From contig AP026544.2 in the NCBI GenBank assembly GCA_026075535.2, forward strand, positions 4,340,001 to 4,404,000: 64,000 bases of DNA. The letters are read 5' to 3'. Shown here piece by piece: positions 45,501-57,344 of the stretch; position 1 is the first letter of the stretch, and each line of letters opens with the position of its first letter. The stretch is from Tricholoma matsutake (lineage: Eukaryota; Basidiomycota; Agaricomycetes; Agaricales; Tricholomataceae). The position numbers and the translations under genes are program-made. The notes under the pieces were generated by a model. That model saw only the letters and a program-made list of their open reading frames with translations, did not search any database and was not told where the DNA came from.

Positions 45501-46464
45501 GATGTCATGCAGTTTCCTTAGGGTGATGTCCCACATTCGGAAAACGTCCTTAGTAGACGCAATGAGATGCAGCGTTTTATACTGCCCATCGAGAATGTAT
45601 ATGATGCTGAGCCACCGGTCTTCGTATTCGGCTGCGAGCTGGAATTGCTCGCGGTAGTAACGCGCGTCGGGGCCTGAGCGTAGTTCTTTGATGTTCTCGA
45701 TTGGAACTGATGTAGGATTGTTTAGTTGAGGCGAATGAGAAGTATTGGAACATACTGATGCCGTGTTTCTTGGACTCCCATATGATTTGCCCGATGTCTG
45801 GATCTAGACGGAATACAGCACGCTTACGCTGTTTTGCAGAAACTTTGGTCATAGGAGTTCCCTCCTGAAGCAGTTGCGGAACCGTCACATCGCCCACTCC
45901 TGTCTCAGTCACAGTCTGGGATCTCGAGTTATAAGCCATCTTACTCTGCTTTGTAGTCTCAGGTACACTAGCAAGGCGCTCCTTAGTCGAGAGTGCATAC
46001 ATCTCGGAGTCAATGGACATGCGGGGGTGTTCAGGGCTCTTTGTCGTGATGGTGACGTCGCTGACGGATGCCGATCGTGTGTGGTGTGATAGGCGTTTCA
46101 GGTTCTCTGCGTCACCAATATTCGATCTAGCCTGTAAGGACCGCGAGCGAAACAGGACGCCATCCTTGACCTCCTTAAACTTGAGCTTTATGGAAGTACT
46201 CAGCTTTAGCTTGTTCGGTGGTTTAGTTGGGGAAGAGTCAGATGAATGGTCATCGATGAAATGCTTGATTGTCGGCTCGACATGACCGTTGCTGGTGAGA
46301 AGATTTCCAGCTCTGTGTAGGATACGCCTTGGAGCTGTACCCAAAGGAACTTCTGGGTCTAGCATCGCCCAAGGATGCGGGTGAAGTGGGCGCTGCGGGG
46401 CTGAAAAGGATTTATAGTTTTCATAGCATTTTATTATAATCACGGCGTCAAAAACTGAACTCAT
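42513..46464 (-). CDS. Phosphoinositide-specific phospholipase C (PLC1-like)
   Basis: Predicted 1191 aa from seven exons: 46464-45756, 45706-45321, 45249-45073, 44999-44540, 44469-43990, 43932-42658 and 42601-42513, all introns GT-AG (49-73 bp). A start at 46365 (MLDPEVPLG) would give 1158 aa and is possible. The PH domain (about residues 200-310) is interrupted by intron 1. An EF-hand-like region covers about 315-430. The catalytic X box has YYISSSHNTYLVGHQL (His about 547) and PMIFHGKTFTSKV (second His about 591). A Ser/Pro-rich linker of about 150 residues precedes the Y box (QLVAINWQTFDLGYMINHAM, NGRSGYVLKP). A C2 domain (DVSIISAQQLPRPKD, NGFNPVWEEKM) ends at TGA 42513 after the last 56-bp intron. 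It hydrolyses PIP2 to IP3 and diacylglycerol at the plasma membrane, Ca-dependent. The domain order is that of delta-type/yeast Plc1. Confidence 0.92.
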
Positions 46465-48250
46465 CCTTGGATCGTTGTCAACGGCTAATTCCTATTTTTA
46501 TCTCATTCTCTCCCTTACTCTTGGCCGCCATCCCTGCAACTTCCATTCAACGTCAGTCCGAGTCATCGCCAAACATCCTGCGCTCATCCGCTGCAGGTCG
46601 GTTGCCACACACCGCCACCCCTATAATCATATCCCCTCAGCTTGCGCCGAAATCACCGTACGGGAGTCAGACATAGCCCTTCCAGAACGTGACTGGTCCG
46701 AATCTTCACACCGCCGATACTGTCAGGTATCTTCCAAAGTTGAGACGGGACGTGTCACCTAGGCCGCTTTCGTGGATGTTTCACTGCGGATATATCCAGT
46801 TCTCTCGATCAGAACCAGTGACATTGAGAGACTTCCGTATATATCTCGAGGACATTCGAACGAGTTATTTCCCTGTCGCCCGAAGAACGGGCGTTCATCG
46901 GGCCTACGAATTTCTTGAACAAGTAACTACGATCGATCAATTCCCATCTTGCGATCACCCTAGTCGGATGTTCTGCCGATACGAGCGGAATCATTCTATC
47001 TGCGGTGACGATTATGCTTCCTTTGTGGTCGATCTCCACATTCTCTACCCCGGACTGGGGAGTCTCCAATTGCAAGGGTCTGGAATGAATCGGTACCCTA
47101 GACTCGTGTTATTAGCATCGTGTATCCAGCGCCAATTCATCGTCCGCGACAATACGCCATAATACCAAATGGGGTCATCGCGCATGACGTACAAAAGAGG
47201 TTAACGTCCCGAAAACAGATAGACGGGTGCTCCATTGGTTTTCGTTACAAATGGCGATATGTGGTATATTCGAAGGCGGTGCAGCGCCCACTTCTAGCCC
47301 CGTGAATCGGGGGGTTGTAGTGGTAATTACAAACACACGACGCAAAACTGGGTGAAAACTGTTCAGAAACCCCTGGTATTTGCTCAAATTAAGATCACGG
47401 TGATGGGCCGGGCATCACCTTGCCTGCAGTCGCCTGCTCTCAAATCCGCTCAACCACTTTCTATCCCTGGCGCTGGGTTTGAAAGTGAGTAGGTGTTTGA
47501 AAACTCAATATTGGGCCTTGTTCCCTTGGACTTGGGACCTCTGCATTCTCGGAATAGGTGCTCGTAATATATATCAGTATGGCCATAAATTTTGTTTGAA
47601 GGAAATCAGCTGATTTTTGGTGAAATTACAGGAATGGTAAGCGAAAATTCTACTGATTGGGAGGAAACAGCGCCAGAAATATTTCTATGGACCACGATCT
47701 CTAGAATTTTTATATATCTATGATCTTTATATAGAAGTCAAGCTATGTACACATTTTTGTGGCTAGGGATTGGCTCTAGCCTGTTCGACGGAGAATTTGA
47801 AATGAGCGTGACAATGGTGAGCGGGGTTTGAAGTACGTGTCGCGTTGAATAGAACAACAGTTTAATTAGCGCGTTGCGGCGTCACGGTGGCAGTAAATGC
47901 CGAGCGGGAACTGAATTGGCTGGTCTGAGAACGTGACTGATGTGACTGATTTATTTTCAAACACCACCTTTTGCGACTCGCGACATCGGTAAGGCTCTCT
48001 CCGCTCTATATCTAATCATTTTTTTACATGGATAGATGTAATAGAAGCATATGTACCCTCGGCAGAAAGCCGGAGGTCCAGATTGACCTGGAAGTATAAA
48101 GTCCGAGACAATTTCTCAAAAACCTACCCGATCTCCTTCACATGACATCTCCCACGCGGTTCATCAACGTGCGCGACACCTGCGGCTAACGTCATGACGA
48201 GCATGCTATTCGACAGTCTACTCATTCCTTAGACCTGTGACTGATCCCTA
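46465..48250. other. 1.8-kb region without a supported gene
   Basis: Some modest frames: plus 46467-46676 with a hydrophobic, signal-like start (LIPIFISFSPLLLAAIPA), plus 46689-47162, and minus 46809-47075 (IDHKGSIIVTADRMIPLVSA). None has a recognised domain or clean splice continuation. The right part (47400-48250) shows no coding signal. The PLC promoter must lie at its left end. Confidence 0.4.
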
Positions 48251-48838
48251 GTACATGAGCAAGCATCGATGTATAGGGACCTGTACAGCTGAGTTTTAAT
48301 CTGGTTACCGTTTCTTACGATCGAAAAGAGATGTGTCAGCCACTCAACTTCGTAAATAACCCTTTTGGGAAGCCGCTGACTCGCCGAGAGCGCGTTCAAG
48401 TATCCTCAACTCTATAGCTAGTTTCAACGTACCTACTCTCGAAGTTTGCCTCAACGAGATTCGGCTGCTGCCTCCTGAAGAGATTTCTGAATTGCTTCCG
48501 CTGGAACGCCTTCCCCTTGACTATCTCAATGAACTCATTATTGATTGCATTCTGGACCAAGGGAAAGCCCATCCGGCCTGAACTACTGGTGGTGGAGTTG
48601 AAGAAGGAGCAATGACGACCGGACTCTGATCGGACTCTGACGTCCAGTGGTAAAGATGCGTCGCGACACTGGTTCTGTGACGAGATCACGCGTTGTTCCC
48701 AAAAGGGTTATTTACGAAAAAAGGTTCTCGGAGAACGGTCCGCGTTCTTTTTTTGGACGTAAGAAATGGCTTGAAGGAATTTAAAACTCAGCTTCACCAG
48801 TCCTTCTACATGCACTAGACGCTTGCTCATGCATGTAC
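48251..48838. repeat. Foldback (long inverted-repeat) element, about 588 bp
   Basis: The left end GTACATGAGCAAGC mirrors the right end GCTTGCTCATGCATGTAC. Inner blocks also pair: AGCTGAGTTTTAA (about 48287) with TTAAAACTCAGCT (about 48781), TTTCTTACG with CGTAAGAAA, and CGTAAATAACCCTTTTGGGA (about 48352) with TCCCAAAAGGGTTATTTACG (about 48697). The centre has a minus-strand frame (48396-48689) of no known family. No target duplication was found next to the outer ends. Confidence 0.7.
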
Positions 48839-49115
48839 GAAGGAGTGGTTACGAGTCTACTCATTCCTGTCCATTTCCTTTCGCTTTTTTTTGTAGATAG
48901 CACTTGTATAGGGTTTCTGAATAAGCTAAGGGGTTTCTGGCAGAAAGGGAGGGGTTTCTCAATACACTGGCAGTCGACACCCTCTTAACCCATACCCCCT
49001 GGGAGCCGGCCAAAGTTATGGGTTATGAGGGTGTATGGCATTTGAGGGGGTTATGAAAAAACAGGTAAAAAATTCGATTAAAATTCTAATAAAATTATGT
49101 GTTGTCGAAATAAGT
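48839..49115. other. Intergenic with GGGTTTCT and AACCC-type repeats
   Basis: GGGTTTCT occurs three times (48908-48960). An imperfect inverted pair, CCCTCTTAACCCATACCCCC (48981) and GGGTTATGAGGGTGTATGG (49020), follows. Nothing else recognised. Confidence 0.4.
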
Positions 49116-49377
49116 CACTGGCTGCACAGCAAGATACTTCTGAGAAGGTATGATGTCAGTATTCTGGAAGTACTCCTAATACTGCCACCATATTCACCAA
49201 GGGATATTTTGCCAGTATGCATACCAATCTAGAATACTACTTCAGTACCTTCAGTACTATCAAAATATAGTACAATACTGTCAAAATACCTCTAGTGAAA
49301 TATGTTGACAATATTAGGAATACTGTCAGGATACTTTCACAGTACTTCTCAGGCAGTATTGTGCCTTGCACCCAGTG
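49116..49377 (+). mobile_element. CACTA-like MITE, copy 2 (262 bp)
   Basis: Same family, length and orientation as 38748-39009. Ends CACTGGCTGCACAGCAAGATAC and GTGCCTTGCACCCAGTG, flanked by the 3-bp repeat AGT (49113-49115 and 49378-49380). The right end here pairs better with the left end (CACTGGGTGCA versus CACTGGCTGCA). Confidence 0.8.
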
Positions 49378-49705
49378 AGTGTTTCTAATCAGCATCTAGG
49401 TTATTGTCAGGTAAAATACTCATTAATATAAGTAGAAGTCATCTTGTGAGACTCATCTAAACGTATCTGTCATGTGAATGAACCCAAAATTGCCTCCAGT
49501 TTTTGAGCAATGGTGTCATCTAGATTATCAATGTAGCTGTTGTAACAGACACAGCCTGAAGGACCTCACAACATGTAGGGCAAGGTGCCTCATCATCAGA
49601 ACCACAATCCCCACTGTCTGTCACCTCATACTCTGCTTTTTGTGCATCCTGAACAGCCTGGCAAATTTCCTCATCAGTCATCTCATCCAAATTCTGAGCC
49701 TCGGT

Positions 49706-49905
49706 GGCAGGGTTGAGAAGTGCCTCAATGTTCATTCTATTGTCACATTGAAGTGCGCCTGTTGAGACCAGATCATCGAGAGCACTTTGGACTCATTTCT
49801 TGGCAGGGTTGAGAAGTGCCTCAATATTCATTCTATTGTCATGTTGAAGTGCATGGTGTGCACCTGTCAAGACCAGATCATTGAGAGCGCTTTGAACTCA
49901 TTTCT
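49706..49905. repeat. Tandem duplication of about 95-105 bp in the pogo transposase 3' part
   Basis: GGCAGGGTTGAGAAGTGCCTCAAT...GAACTCATTTCTTGG-type units occur at about 49706-49800 and 49801-49905. The second unit carries an extra GCATGGTGTG-like insertion. It duplicates transposase C-terminal coding sequence. Confidence 0.75.
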
Positions 49906-50713
49906 TGGTGTTTGCAATTGGATCTTGTTGACTGGCACTGGGATTGATGAGGGATGAGATTGGTATCATTGGCTGTACTGCTGCAGGGGGAGGCATGCTC
50001 AGCAAAATACCAGATTTGGGCCAACAGTTCTGGATAGTGGTTGCGTCCACCTCACGCCAAGCAGTATCAGCAAGTCGCATAGCCTGTAATTGGTTGATAT
50101 CATATATTTCAAAGGGTGTTATGCCAGCATCGTATTTGTCAATGGCATGTTCAATAAAACTGGCTCGACAATGAGCCTTGAAGCATTGGATGATGCCCTG
50201 ATCCATTGGTTGAACATGTGCAGTGAGATTCGCCTCAAAGTTCTCCACACAAATATTTTGAAGACCATCTGGGACAATGTGACCCAAAAAATTGTCTTGC
50301 AGAAGAAGAATCTTGTGATTTTTGGCAACAAGTTCCTGATCCCATTGCTGAAGCCATTCTTGATACAGGGATGATGTCATCCACAATTTCACATTGTTCT
50401 GGTAGTAAAATCCAAGCTGCATGCCAGTCTTCTTTCCAAATGCTTGGAGTTTGTATGCCTTTCCAATAACCATTGGCAGCAATTTCTCAGATCCAGTAGC
50501 ATTAGCTGTGAAGGTGTAGGTCAACCTGGTTTTGTTGCCTTTCACTCCTGACATTTTCTTGTCTGCCAATCCTCAATCTGGTGGCATCCTATCATTGATG
50601 TGAGTGAGATGATGTAACTGACAAAATTATACATGCCCATAAAATAATCCAGTCTCATCCATATTAAAAATGTCCCTCAGCTCATAACCATACTTTTTGA
50701 TAAGCTCCTGAAC

Positions 50714-52886
50714 TGTTAGGAAACAGCCCCATTACTTAATAATATTTTATTTTATTTTATTATGCCAAATTATGCTACACTTTGATAGCATGAGAATTTT
50801 ATTTCACATGCATCAATATGTACATGCATGTACGAGTGTGTTGGTAACAACAATGTACAATATATGTAACATAGTATATAAACCTTAAATATACACCTAG
50901 GGGACCCCAGTTGTGTTCTCTTAGGTATTCCACTTACACTTGTGGTGCAAAATGCCTTTCTCAACAAACTCATCTATTAATAACCCCTTGCATCAAAACC
51001 ATCAATTTCCCCATCATGCGCATGCATCCTGCTCCCTTCTTGTAGAGATAACTAGTGTTTGAAAGTCTGGTCCAGTCCAGTTTTTTTGACCCCAGAGGGG
51101 GCAACCACAGACCAGACCAGTTGCTCTTATTCAAGATATCTACACAACCAAGAACTGGACCAGCATAAACCGGTCCATTTTGGTTGCTTACCAGTGCTGG
51201 GTCAGTTCAGACCGGTTTATGACCGGTCTGAACCAGGTATATACAGTCTATGTAGCAATAAAACAACTACATACTTTTATTTTAAGGTAGCAAAGTGCCC
51301 CTCACAGGCAAGGGGCTTGGAAGCGAACATGTATATAGTGAAATAAAAGTGTTGTTTGTGGGCGCGCACAATCCCCCATGCAAGCAGCAGCTCACAACAG
51401 CATGGGCAGGTGTGGGGTTGAGGACTTGGGGTGGTAGGCAATGATGTGGTAGCTGGTGGGGTGTTGCCTGCAGTCAGTGGGGACAGGGAGATGGGGGGTT
51501 GGGGTGCATACCTTTCGTTGTTGCTCCCTGTCGTCATCCAGTCCCTTGCATTGTATTTCGACAGATTGGGGTTTGTGGGAGGTTTGTGGGAGGTGGGCAT
51601 CATGGGCAAGAACAAGGATATAGCCTAAAAAAAGCATGTAAGTTAAAATATTAACAGTAAAGAAAAGAAGAGACTTAGCTACAGGTGTGAACATGCACAA
51701 AGGGTGTTGAATGTGTGTGATGTGGCACATTTGCAGCCTGTTGTCATCGCCATTCATCACCCATGTTGTTCATCCCTGGCTGTTACCATCAGACACACCC
51801 ACAATCCACCGCACAAGCAGGGGCTCGCGAGACTGGATGTGGGTGCTTTGTCACTGTCGCCATCATCTCTGTCATCATTGAAAATAGTACCAACAATCCA
51901 CCCTGCGAGCAGGGGCTCACGAGGCTGGATGTCAGTGCTGTGTCATTCATGGAGCTGGGCCTCGTTGTCTCTGTTCTCACATTAATTTAAACCTATAAAA
52001 AAAGAAAACAACAATGTTAGTAGTAAAAAGAATAATGAAAGAATGAAATAAGACTTACCTATTATGTGTTGGAGCCATGGGCTTTGGTTGTCGAACACAT
52101 AGAATATGCATGATGTGGGATGTTTGCAGCCACAGGTGCAGGCATTTGGGGTGGTTGAAGGGGCATGACGGGCATCAGTGTGGCTGTTTGATGGAAAGGG
52201 AATTGGGGAGTTGGGGTAGGGAGGGAGTCGGGAGGTTTGTTGTTGTTGTTTGATGGTCGTCATCATTTGTTGTCCATTGCATTGTTTGGTAGTAAGAGAC
52301 TGCAAACCTATAAAACAAAACATACTGTTAGTAGTAAAAAGAACAATGTCAGAATGAAAAGGCACTTTAATGGGGGTTGAGGTGGCAGTTTGCGTTGAAT
52401 GCGACATGGTGGAGGGTGGTGGGAGTCATGCATCATTATGTGGTGGTCGTGGGAGTCATCTGGCAAATGGTGCCACTTTGTTTCTTGTGAGCACAAGCAC
52501 AACCAAATGGTCCATGCGCTACCACAGGTATATAAGCACCCATGAAATAGCTGATGCCTTGGGCCCTCTCACCCGTAAATATCAGTAGTAATATAGTAGC
52601 ATTTATTTCAGTCTGTAAAGTATACTATTACAAAAAGTAATTAGCATTTATTATATTCCTCGCAAGCTTGATGCAACTGAAGTCCGGTCCATTGAGATGC
52701 TCTATTGTTGATGAACCGTGAACCAGACTTGTGAGCATGTTAGGGCAACTGCAACCGATGGTCCGGTTACGATCAGTCCGGTTTTGTTTGGTCCACAGTC
52801 TTTTTTCGGTCCAATAGACTGGACTTTCAAACACTAGAGATAACCTGCATGGTCTTAGCTAGCAGATAGTGGGTGTCGCCCTAACA
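50714..52886 (+). mobile_element. Solo LTR of the Gypsy A/B family, interrupted by a hAT-like element
   Basis: TGTTAGGAAACAGCCCC (50714) to CGCCCTAACA (52886), homologous to the copy A LTR once the inner insertion (51053-52836 plus one 8-bp duplication) is removed. It is flanked by the perfect 5-bp duplication TGAAC (50709-50713 and 52887-52891). No internal Gypsy region remains, so it arose by LTR-LTR recombination inside the pogo transposase gene. Confidence 0.92.
51053..52836. mobile_element. Non-autonomous hAT-like transposon, 1784 bp
   Basis: Terminal inverted repeats TAGTGTTTGAAAGTC / GACTTTCAAACACTA are perfect over 15 bp, flanked by the exact 8-bp duplication GAGATAAC (51045-51052 and 52837-52844), the hAT signature. 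Subterminal GGTCC(A)GT-type and GACCGG repeats lie at both ends (51070-51240 and 52675-52825). The interior has GT-rich DNA, an approximate direct repeat (ACAATCCACC...GAGCAGGGGCTC... at 51801 and 51893) and no recognisable transposase. It must be mobilised in trans. Confidence 0.9.
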
Positions 52887-53113
52887 TGAACATGCCACCT
52901 TTCCCTTTCAACTTTCTCTGGGTCTGCTGATCCAGCCTGACTGTGACACTTAAACTGTTTCAAACCATTCCTAGTCTTGAAATGAGCCAACCAACCCTCA
53001 CTCAAATTAAGACACTCGTCTTCCACAACACCAGCAAGGTCTGCAAACGTTTTCCACTTTTGGTGCAACACTTCCCCTGTGATAAGAATATTATTTCCCA
53101 TTGCCTTCAAAAC

Positions 53114-53513
53114 TGTTAGGGCAACACCCACTATCTGCTAGCTAAGACCATGCAGGTTCTCTCTACAAGAAGGGGGCAGGATCCGCGCTCGTGATGGGGG
53201 AATTGATGGTTTTGATGCGAGGGGTTATTAATAGGTGAGTTTGTTGAGATAGGCCTTTCACACCGAAAATGTAGGTGGAATACCTAAGAGAACACAATTA
53301 GGGTCCCCTAGGCATATATTTAGGGTTTATATACTATGTTACACATATTGTACATTGTTGTTACCGATGCACTCGTACATGCGTGTACATTTTGATGCAT
53401 GCAAAATAAAATTCTCATGCTATCAAAGTGTAGCATCATTTGGCATCATGTAGCGTAATTCGACATAATAAATAAAATGAAATTTTATTAGGTAATGGGG
53501 TGGTTTCCTAACA
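53114..53513 (-). repeat. 3' LTR of Gypsy copy B
   Basis: 400 bp; on the minus strand it reads TGTTAGGAAACC to CCCTAACA, homologous over its length to the copy A LTRs. The purine tract (AAAAGGGGGGTAA on the minus strand) precedes it as in copy A. Confidence 0.9.
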
Positions 53514-53524
53514 TTACCCCCCTT

Positions 53525-56500
53525 TTATGCCTCGACTTCCAGGCAAGAAAATATTATGTTTGTCCCCTCTGTGAAATTTTGGTAAGGCCAGAATTTCATC
53601 CCCTCATACACCATTCTTGCAATGCGACGCGGAGCATTTGGATTATGTTTAAAGAATTGGGCGATTGCATTACGCGCTCGCTTACAATTCTCTTCAGGTT
53701 CCCACGAATTATTTTCATCGGTATATTTTTCCACTTTATTAAGAACTCCAATTTGTTCTGTCGAAGATGTGAGTCTAGAATTTCTTCAACTATGTATTCT
53801 GGAGCACCTTCTACTATTATCAGAGGTTGCAGAGTAGTTTGTTGGCCAGGAATAGTGGGCAGGCGGTAAGGGCATAGGCAGGATACATTAATCTCAGGAT
53901 CAATCTTGAATGATCAGGGTAATTTTAGCACTACCGCATTAGGCGAGATTACTTTAGAGATTGCATATGGGCCAACTTGTTTTTCTGTAAGTTTCCTCGA
54001 AGGTCGTGGAATATTCAGGTCCTTGGTACTTAGCCATACCAAGTCACCAACTTCATACTCTGGAGTGCATGCTTGAGTACGATCCGCATGTTGCATCATG
54101 TCATCACGTGCTTTCTTCAAGGCTGCCTCTGCTTCCTCTTGTACTTTTTGCATCTTAGATACAAAGTCTTCTACCAACTGTACTTTGACTTCCCTTCTGG
54201 GTTCTACTCCCATGCGAGGATGATATCCATAATTCACGAAAAAGGGTGACATACGAGTAGCCAAATGGAATTTGTTATTGTGGGAAAATTTGGCAATTGC
54301 CAACCATTCAGGCCAGTCGGTTTGTCAGTAGTTGACAAACATACGTAGGTACTGCTCCAACTCCTGATTCATTCTCTCTGTCTGCCCATCAGTCTGCGGG
54401 TGATATGCCGTAGATAATTTAGTTTGAATTCCCAATATGTTGTTTAGTTCTCGCATAAACGCAGAAGCAAATTGTGGTCCGCAATCGAAGATAACAGTAT
54501 CGGGTAACCCATGTAACTGCCATACCTGATTTAGATAGAGGTGCGCCAAGCCCAATGATGAGGTTTCTGTAGTAGTAGGAATAATATGGACCTCCTTTGT
54601 AAAGTGGTCGCATACTATGAATATTGCATCGTACCCTTGAGCCTTGGGTAATCCAGTAATAAAATCCACAGATATATCTTGCCATGGTGCTTTAGGTATA
54701 GGGTTCGGCATTAATTTTCCTGCAGGTTTCTCTGGAAATTTCTTCCCCCTCATGCACGTATCACATGCATCCACATACCCCAACACATACTTCGAAATTC
54801 TGGGCCACCAATAATTTCTCATTACTAATTCCAATGTCTTCCATCTTCCTGGGTGTCTGGCAATCGGCATATTGTGATGTAACCGGACGATCTCCCTTCG
54901 CAAATCCTGATCCTTTGGTACATACACTTTTCCTCGAAACAACACCAACCCTTGTTCCTCAGCCCATTCATCTCCTTTGATATTACCTTTCTTCTCTCCC
55001 TTCAGAGCTTTCATGGCTTCCACTACTTCATTGTCCATTTCTGAACATTGTCTAATTTTAGACAACATTTCCATTTCTGAACTATCTATTAATAGATGCC
55101 CTTGATGCATAGCGCAAATGCGAAAGTATTCGGGTTTGAGTAAGGTAACATTTTTATTGTCCTCCTCCACCCCCCTTTTATGATCAATACATCTGGATAA
55201 TGCATCTGCTTTCCTCATTAAGCTTCCCACTTTGTGGACCAAGTGAAAGTTGAAATGCGATAGGAATAGTGCCCAATGCGCTTGCCAGCGATTAAGCTTT
55301 TTAGTGGACATGAAGTATTGCAGATTTTGATCATCCATCCAGATCTCAATCTCATGCATACATCCCTCCAAATAATGCCTCCACACCTCCAATGCTCGTA
55401 TTATCCCCAACATCTCTTTGTCATGCACATCATAATTCCTCTACACATCATTCAACCCTTTTGACAAGTATGCACAGGGATGCCATTTGTCATCTTTGCA
55501 CAGCATTGATAATACCGCTCCAGTAGCAAAATCAGATGCATCGGATTCCACTCGCAAATGGCGTGTGAAATCTACTGGGGCTAATATTGGTCCCTCCACA
55601 AACTTCCTCTTCAAATCCTCAAATGCTGTCTGCTGCTGCTCTCCCGACCTCCATACTACTCCCTTTCACATAAGGTTATGTAAGGGTCGGCAATTTTAGA
55701 AACATTGTGCACAAAGCGACAATAATAATTTGTGAGTCCCAAGAAGGCTTGAACCTCCTTGACATGGGTGGGTGCAGGCCAATCTGTGATCGCCTGTACC
55801 TTGATCAGATCCATTTTGATCCTGTCAGGGCCAATCAATAATCCTAGGAACTCAATCTCGCTTGCCCCAAACACACACTTCTCTGGTTTCAAAAATAGAT
55901 CATTCTCTGCCAACCTCCATAACACCTCCTGTACTATCGCCTCATGATTTTCTTCATCCTCCATGAATATCAGAATGTCATCAATAAATATTATTACCAT
56001 GCCTTTGTCTATTACGTCCTTGAAAATGTTGTTCATCATATTTTGAAAGGTTGGGGGACTATTAGTCATCCCAAAAAACATGACAAGTGGCTCAAAGGAT
56101 CCTTGACGCGTGGCAAATGCTGCCTTCTACTCATCTCCTTTCTTTATTTGTACATTGTTGTATCCCCATCGTAAATCCAATTTTGTAAAGACCTTGGCTT
56201 TTCCCACCTTGTCAATTATTTCTGAGATCAATGGCAGGGGGTACACATTCTTCACTGTCCACTCATTCAAATACCTATAATCTGTACACATCCTCTTCCT
56301 TTGGTCTTTCTTTGGCACAAAGAATATTGGTGACATCTGCAGTGATTTCAAAGGTCGTATGTATCCTTTGCGCAATTGCTCCTTCAGGAATGCATCCACT
56401 TCTTCTTGTTCCATCGGAGATAACAGATATACCTTCGACTTCTTTGGCACAAACCCTGGCTTCATCTCAATCGCATGATCCCATGGCTTCCGCACCGGCA

Positions 56501-57344
56501 TTCGCTCAGACTCCTTCTTCTGGAACACTGACAGATGTTCATGATACACTTTTGGCACCCATTCCTCCACTGGCTTCTCCACCTTCACGATATTCTTGTC
56601 CCATGACTGTCCTCCACGAATTGTTCTAAAGGTTTGCTTCTGCTCTTCTTTCTTGATCATGATTGGAACTTCCCCATTTGGCATTTCCTCATCCTCCACT
56701 TCCTCCATCGTAACAGAATACTTTCTCAGACATTCTTTCTCTTTCTTTTTCCTTTTTTCCTTCTTCATCTTCCTCCCATACACATTATATTCCTTAGGAC
56801 AATGAGTCATTTGTACTTTCCCAGTTTTCCAATCAATTTTGGGATTATGCTTCCATAACCATGGACATCCTATTATTAGATTGGTTTTCCCAAGATCGCA
56901 CACTTCAAATACGGCTTGCTCCTGATGCTCCTGATACTTTAGTACCATAGTCACCTCCTCCTTGATAGTTCCTCCACGATTGACTGTTCCGTCAATATTG
57001 TACACCATTATAGGTTGCGCCAGCTTGCGTGTGTTAATACTGTTTCCGGTAATTAAGGATCGATTAATAAATAATCCTGTAGCACCACTATCAAGCAACG
57101 CTTCCACATCAATAGCTGCATGTGTGTCCACTGTCTTCAATCCCACAGTCAAGGTGATTTCTGGTTCTATTCGCGCAGAGCGAATAAAGAATTTAGGGGT
57201 TTTCGGAAATAGTGCTCGGCAATTTTCTTGGTCACGTGATTCATAACAGTTGTACTCCTCGATTTCCTTTTCTGATTTACTCTGGGTTTCCTCGGATACT
57301 AATACATTGTAATGATTCTGGGTCACCAATGGGGAAACCTTCAC
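53525..57344 (-). pseudogene. pol of Gypsy copy B
   Basis: Minus-strand pol, homologous to copy A throughout. Protease LLDSGATGLF is at about 57090, RT FIDDIL at about 55985, and the integrase zinc finger and core at about 54950-54400. The second-Asp site reads FDCGPQFAS in place of SDRGPQFAS. The chromodomain is near 53780-53690. Defects are TGG-to-TAG at 56127-56129, an indel near 55690 that shifts the frame, a TAG near 55440, TGA at 54325 (shared with copy A), TGA at 53914, and a 1-nt deletion in the chromodomain (KWKN to KWKK region, about 53730). It keeps Arg or Gln codons at four positions where copy A has stops. Confidence 0.9.

Larger units (their letters stand above)
49488..53113 (-). 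pseudogene. pogo/Tigger-type (CENP-B-HTH, DDE_1) transposase, interrupted
   Basis: Read on the minus strand. The right piece (53113-52887) holds the CENP-B-type DNA-binding part (ILITGEVLHQKWKTFADLAG, LSEGWLAHFKTRNGLKQFK, ADPEKVERER). The frame continues across the solo-LTR insertion at 50713 with VQELIKKYGYELRDIFNMDE and TGLFYG, containing the first catalytic Asp. After an intron-like GC...AG stretch come MPPD-stop-GLADKK, HKILLLQDNFLGH (second Asp) and VQPMDQGIIQCFKAH (third Asp). The C-terminal part (MNIEALLNPATEAQNLDEMT) reaches about 49520. The TGA in MPPD-stop-GL replaces a conserved Arg. The N-terminal start lies beyond the Gypsy B insertion, outside the window. The transposase is dead. 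Confidence 0.85.

Noticed and set aside
46467..46762. Possible secreted small protein divergent from PLC
   Set aside because: A hydrophobic start is present, but the frame lies in the PLC 5' region and has no continuation, homologue motif or splice support.
48217..48871. GTCTACTCATTCCT repeated on both sides of the foldback element as a target duplication
   Set aside because: The two copies lie 20-40 bases away from the inverted-repeat ends at unequal distances, so they do not behave as a target-site duplication.
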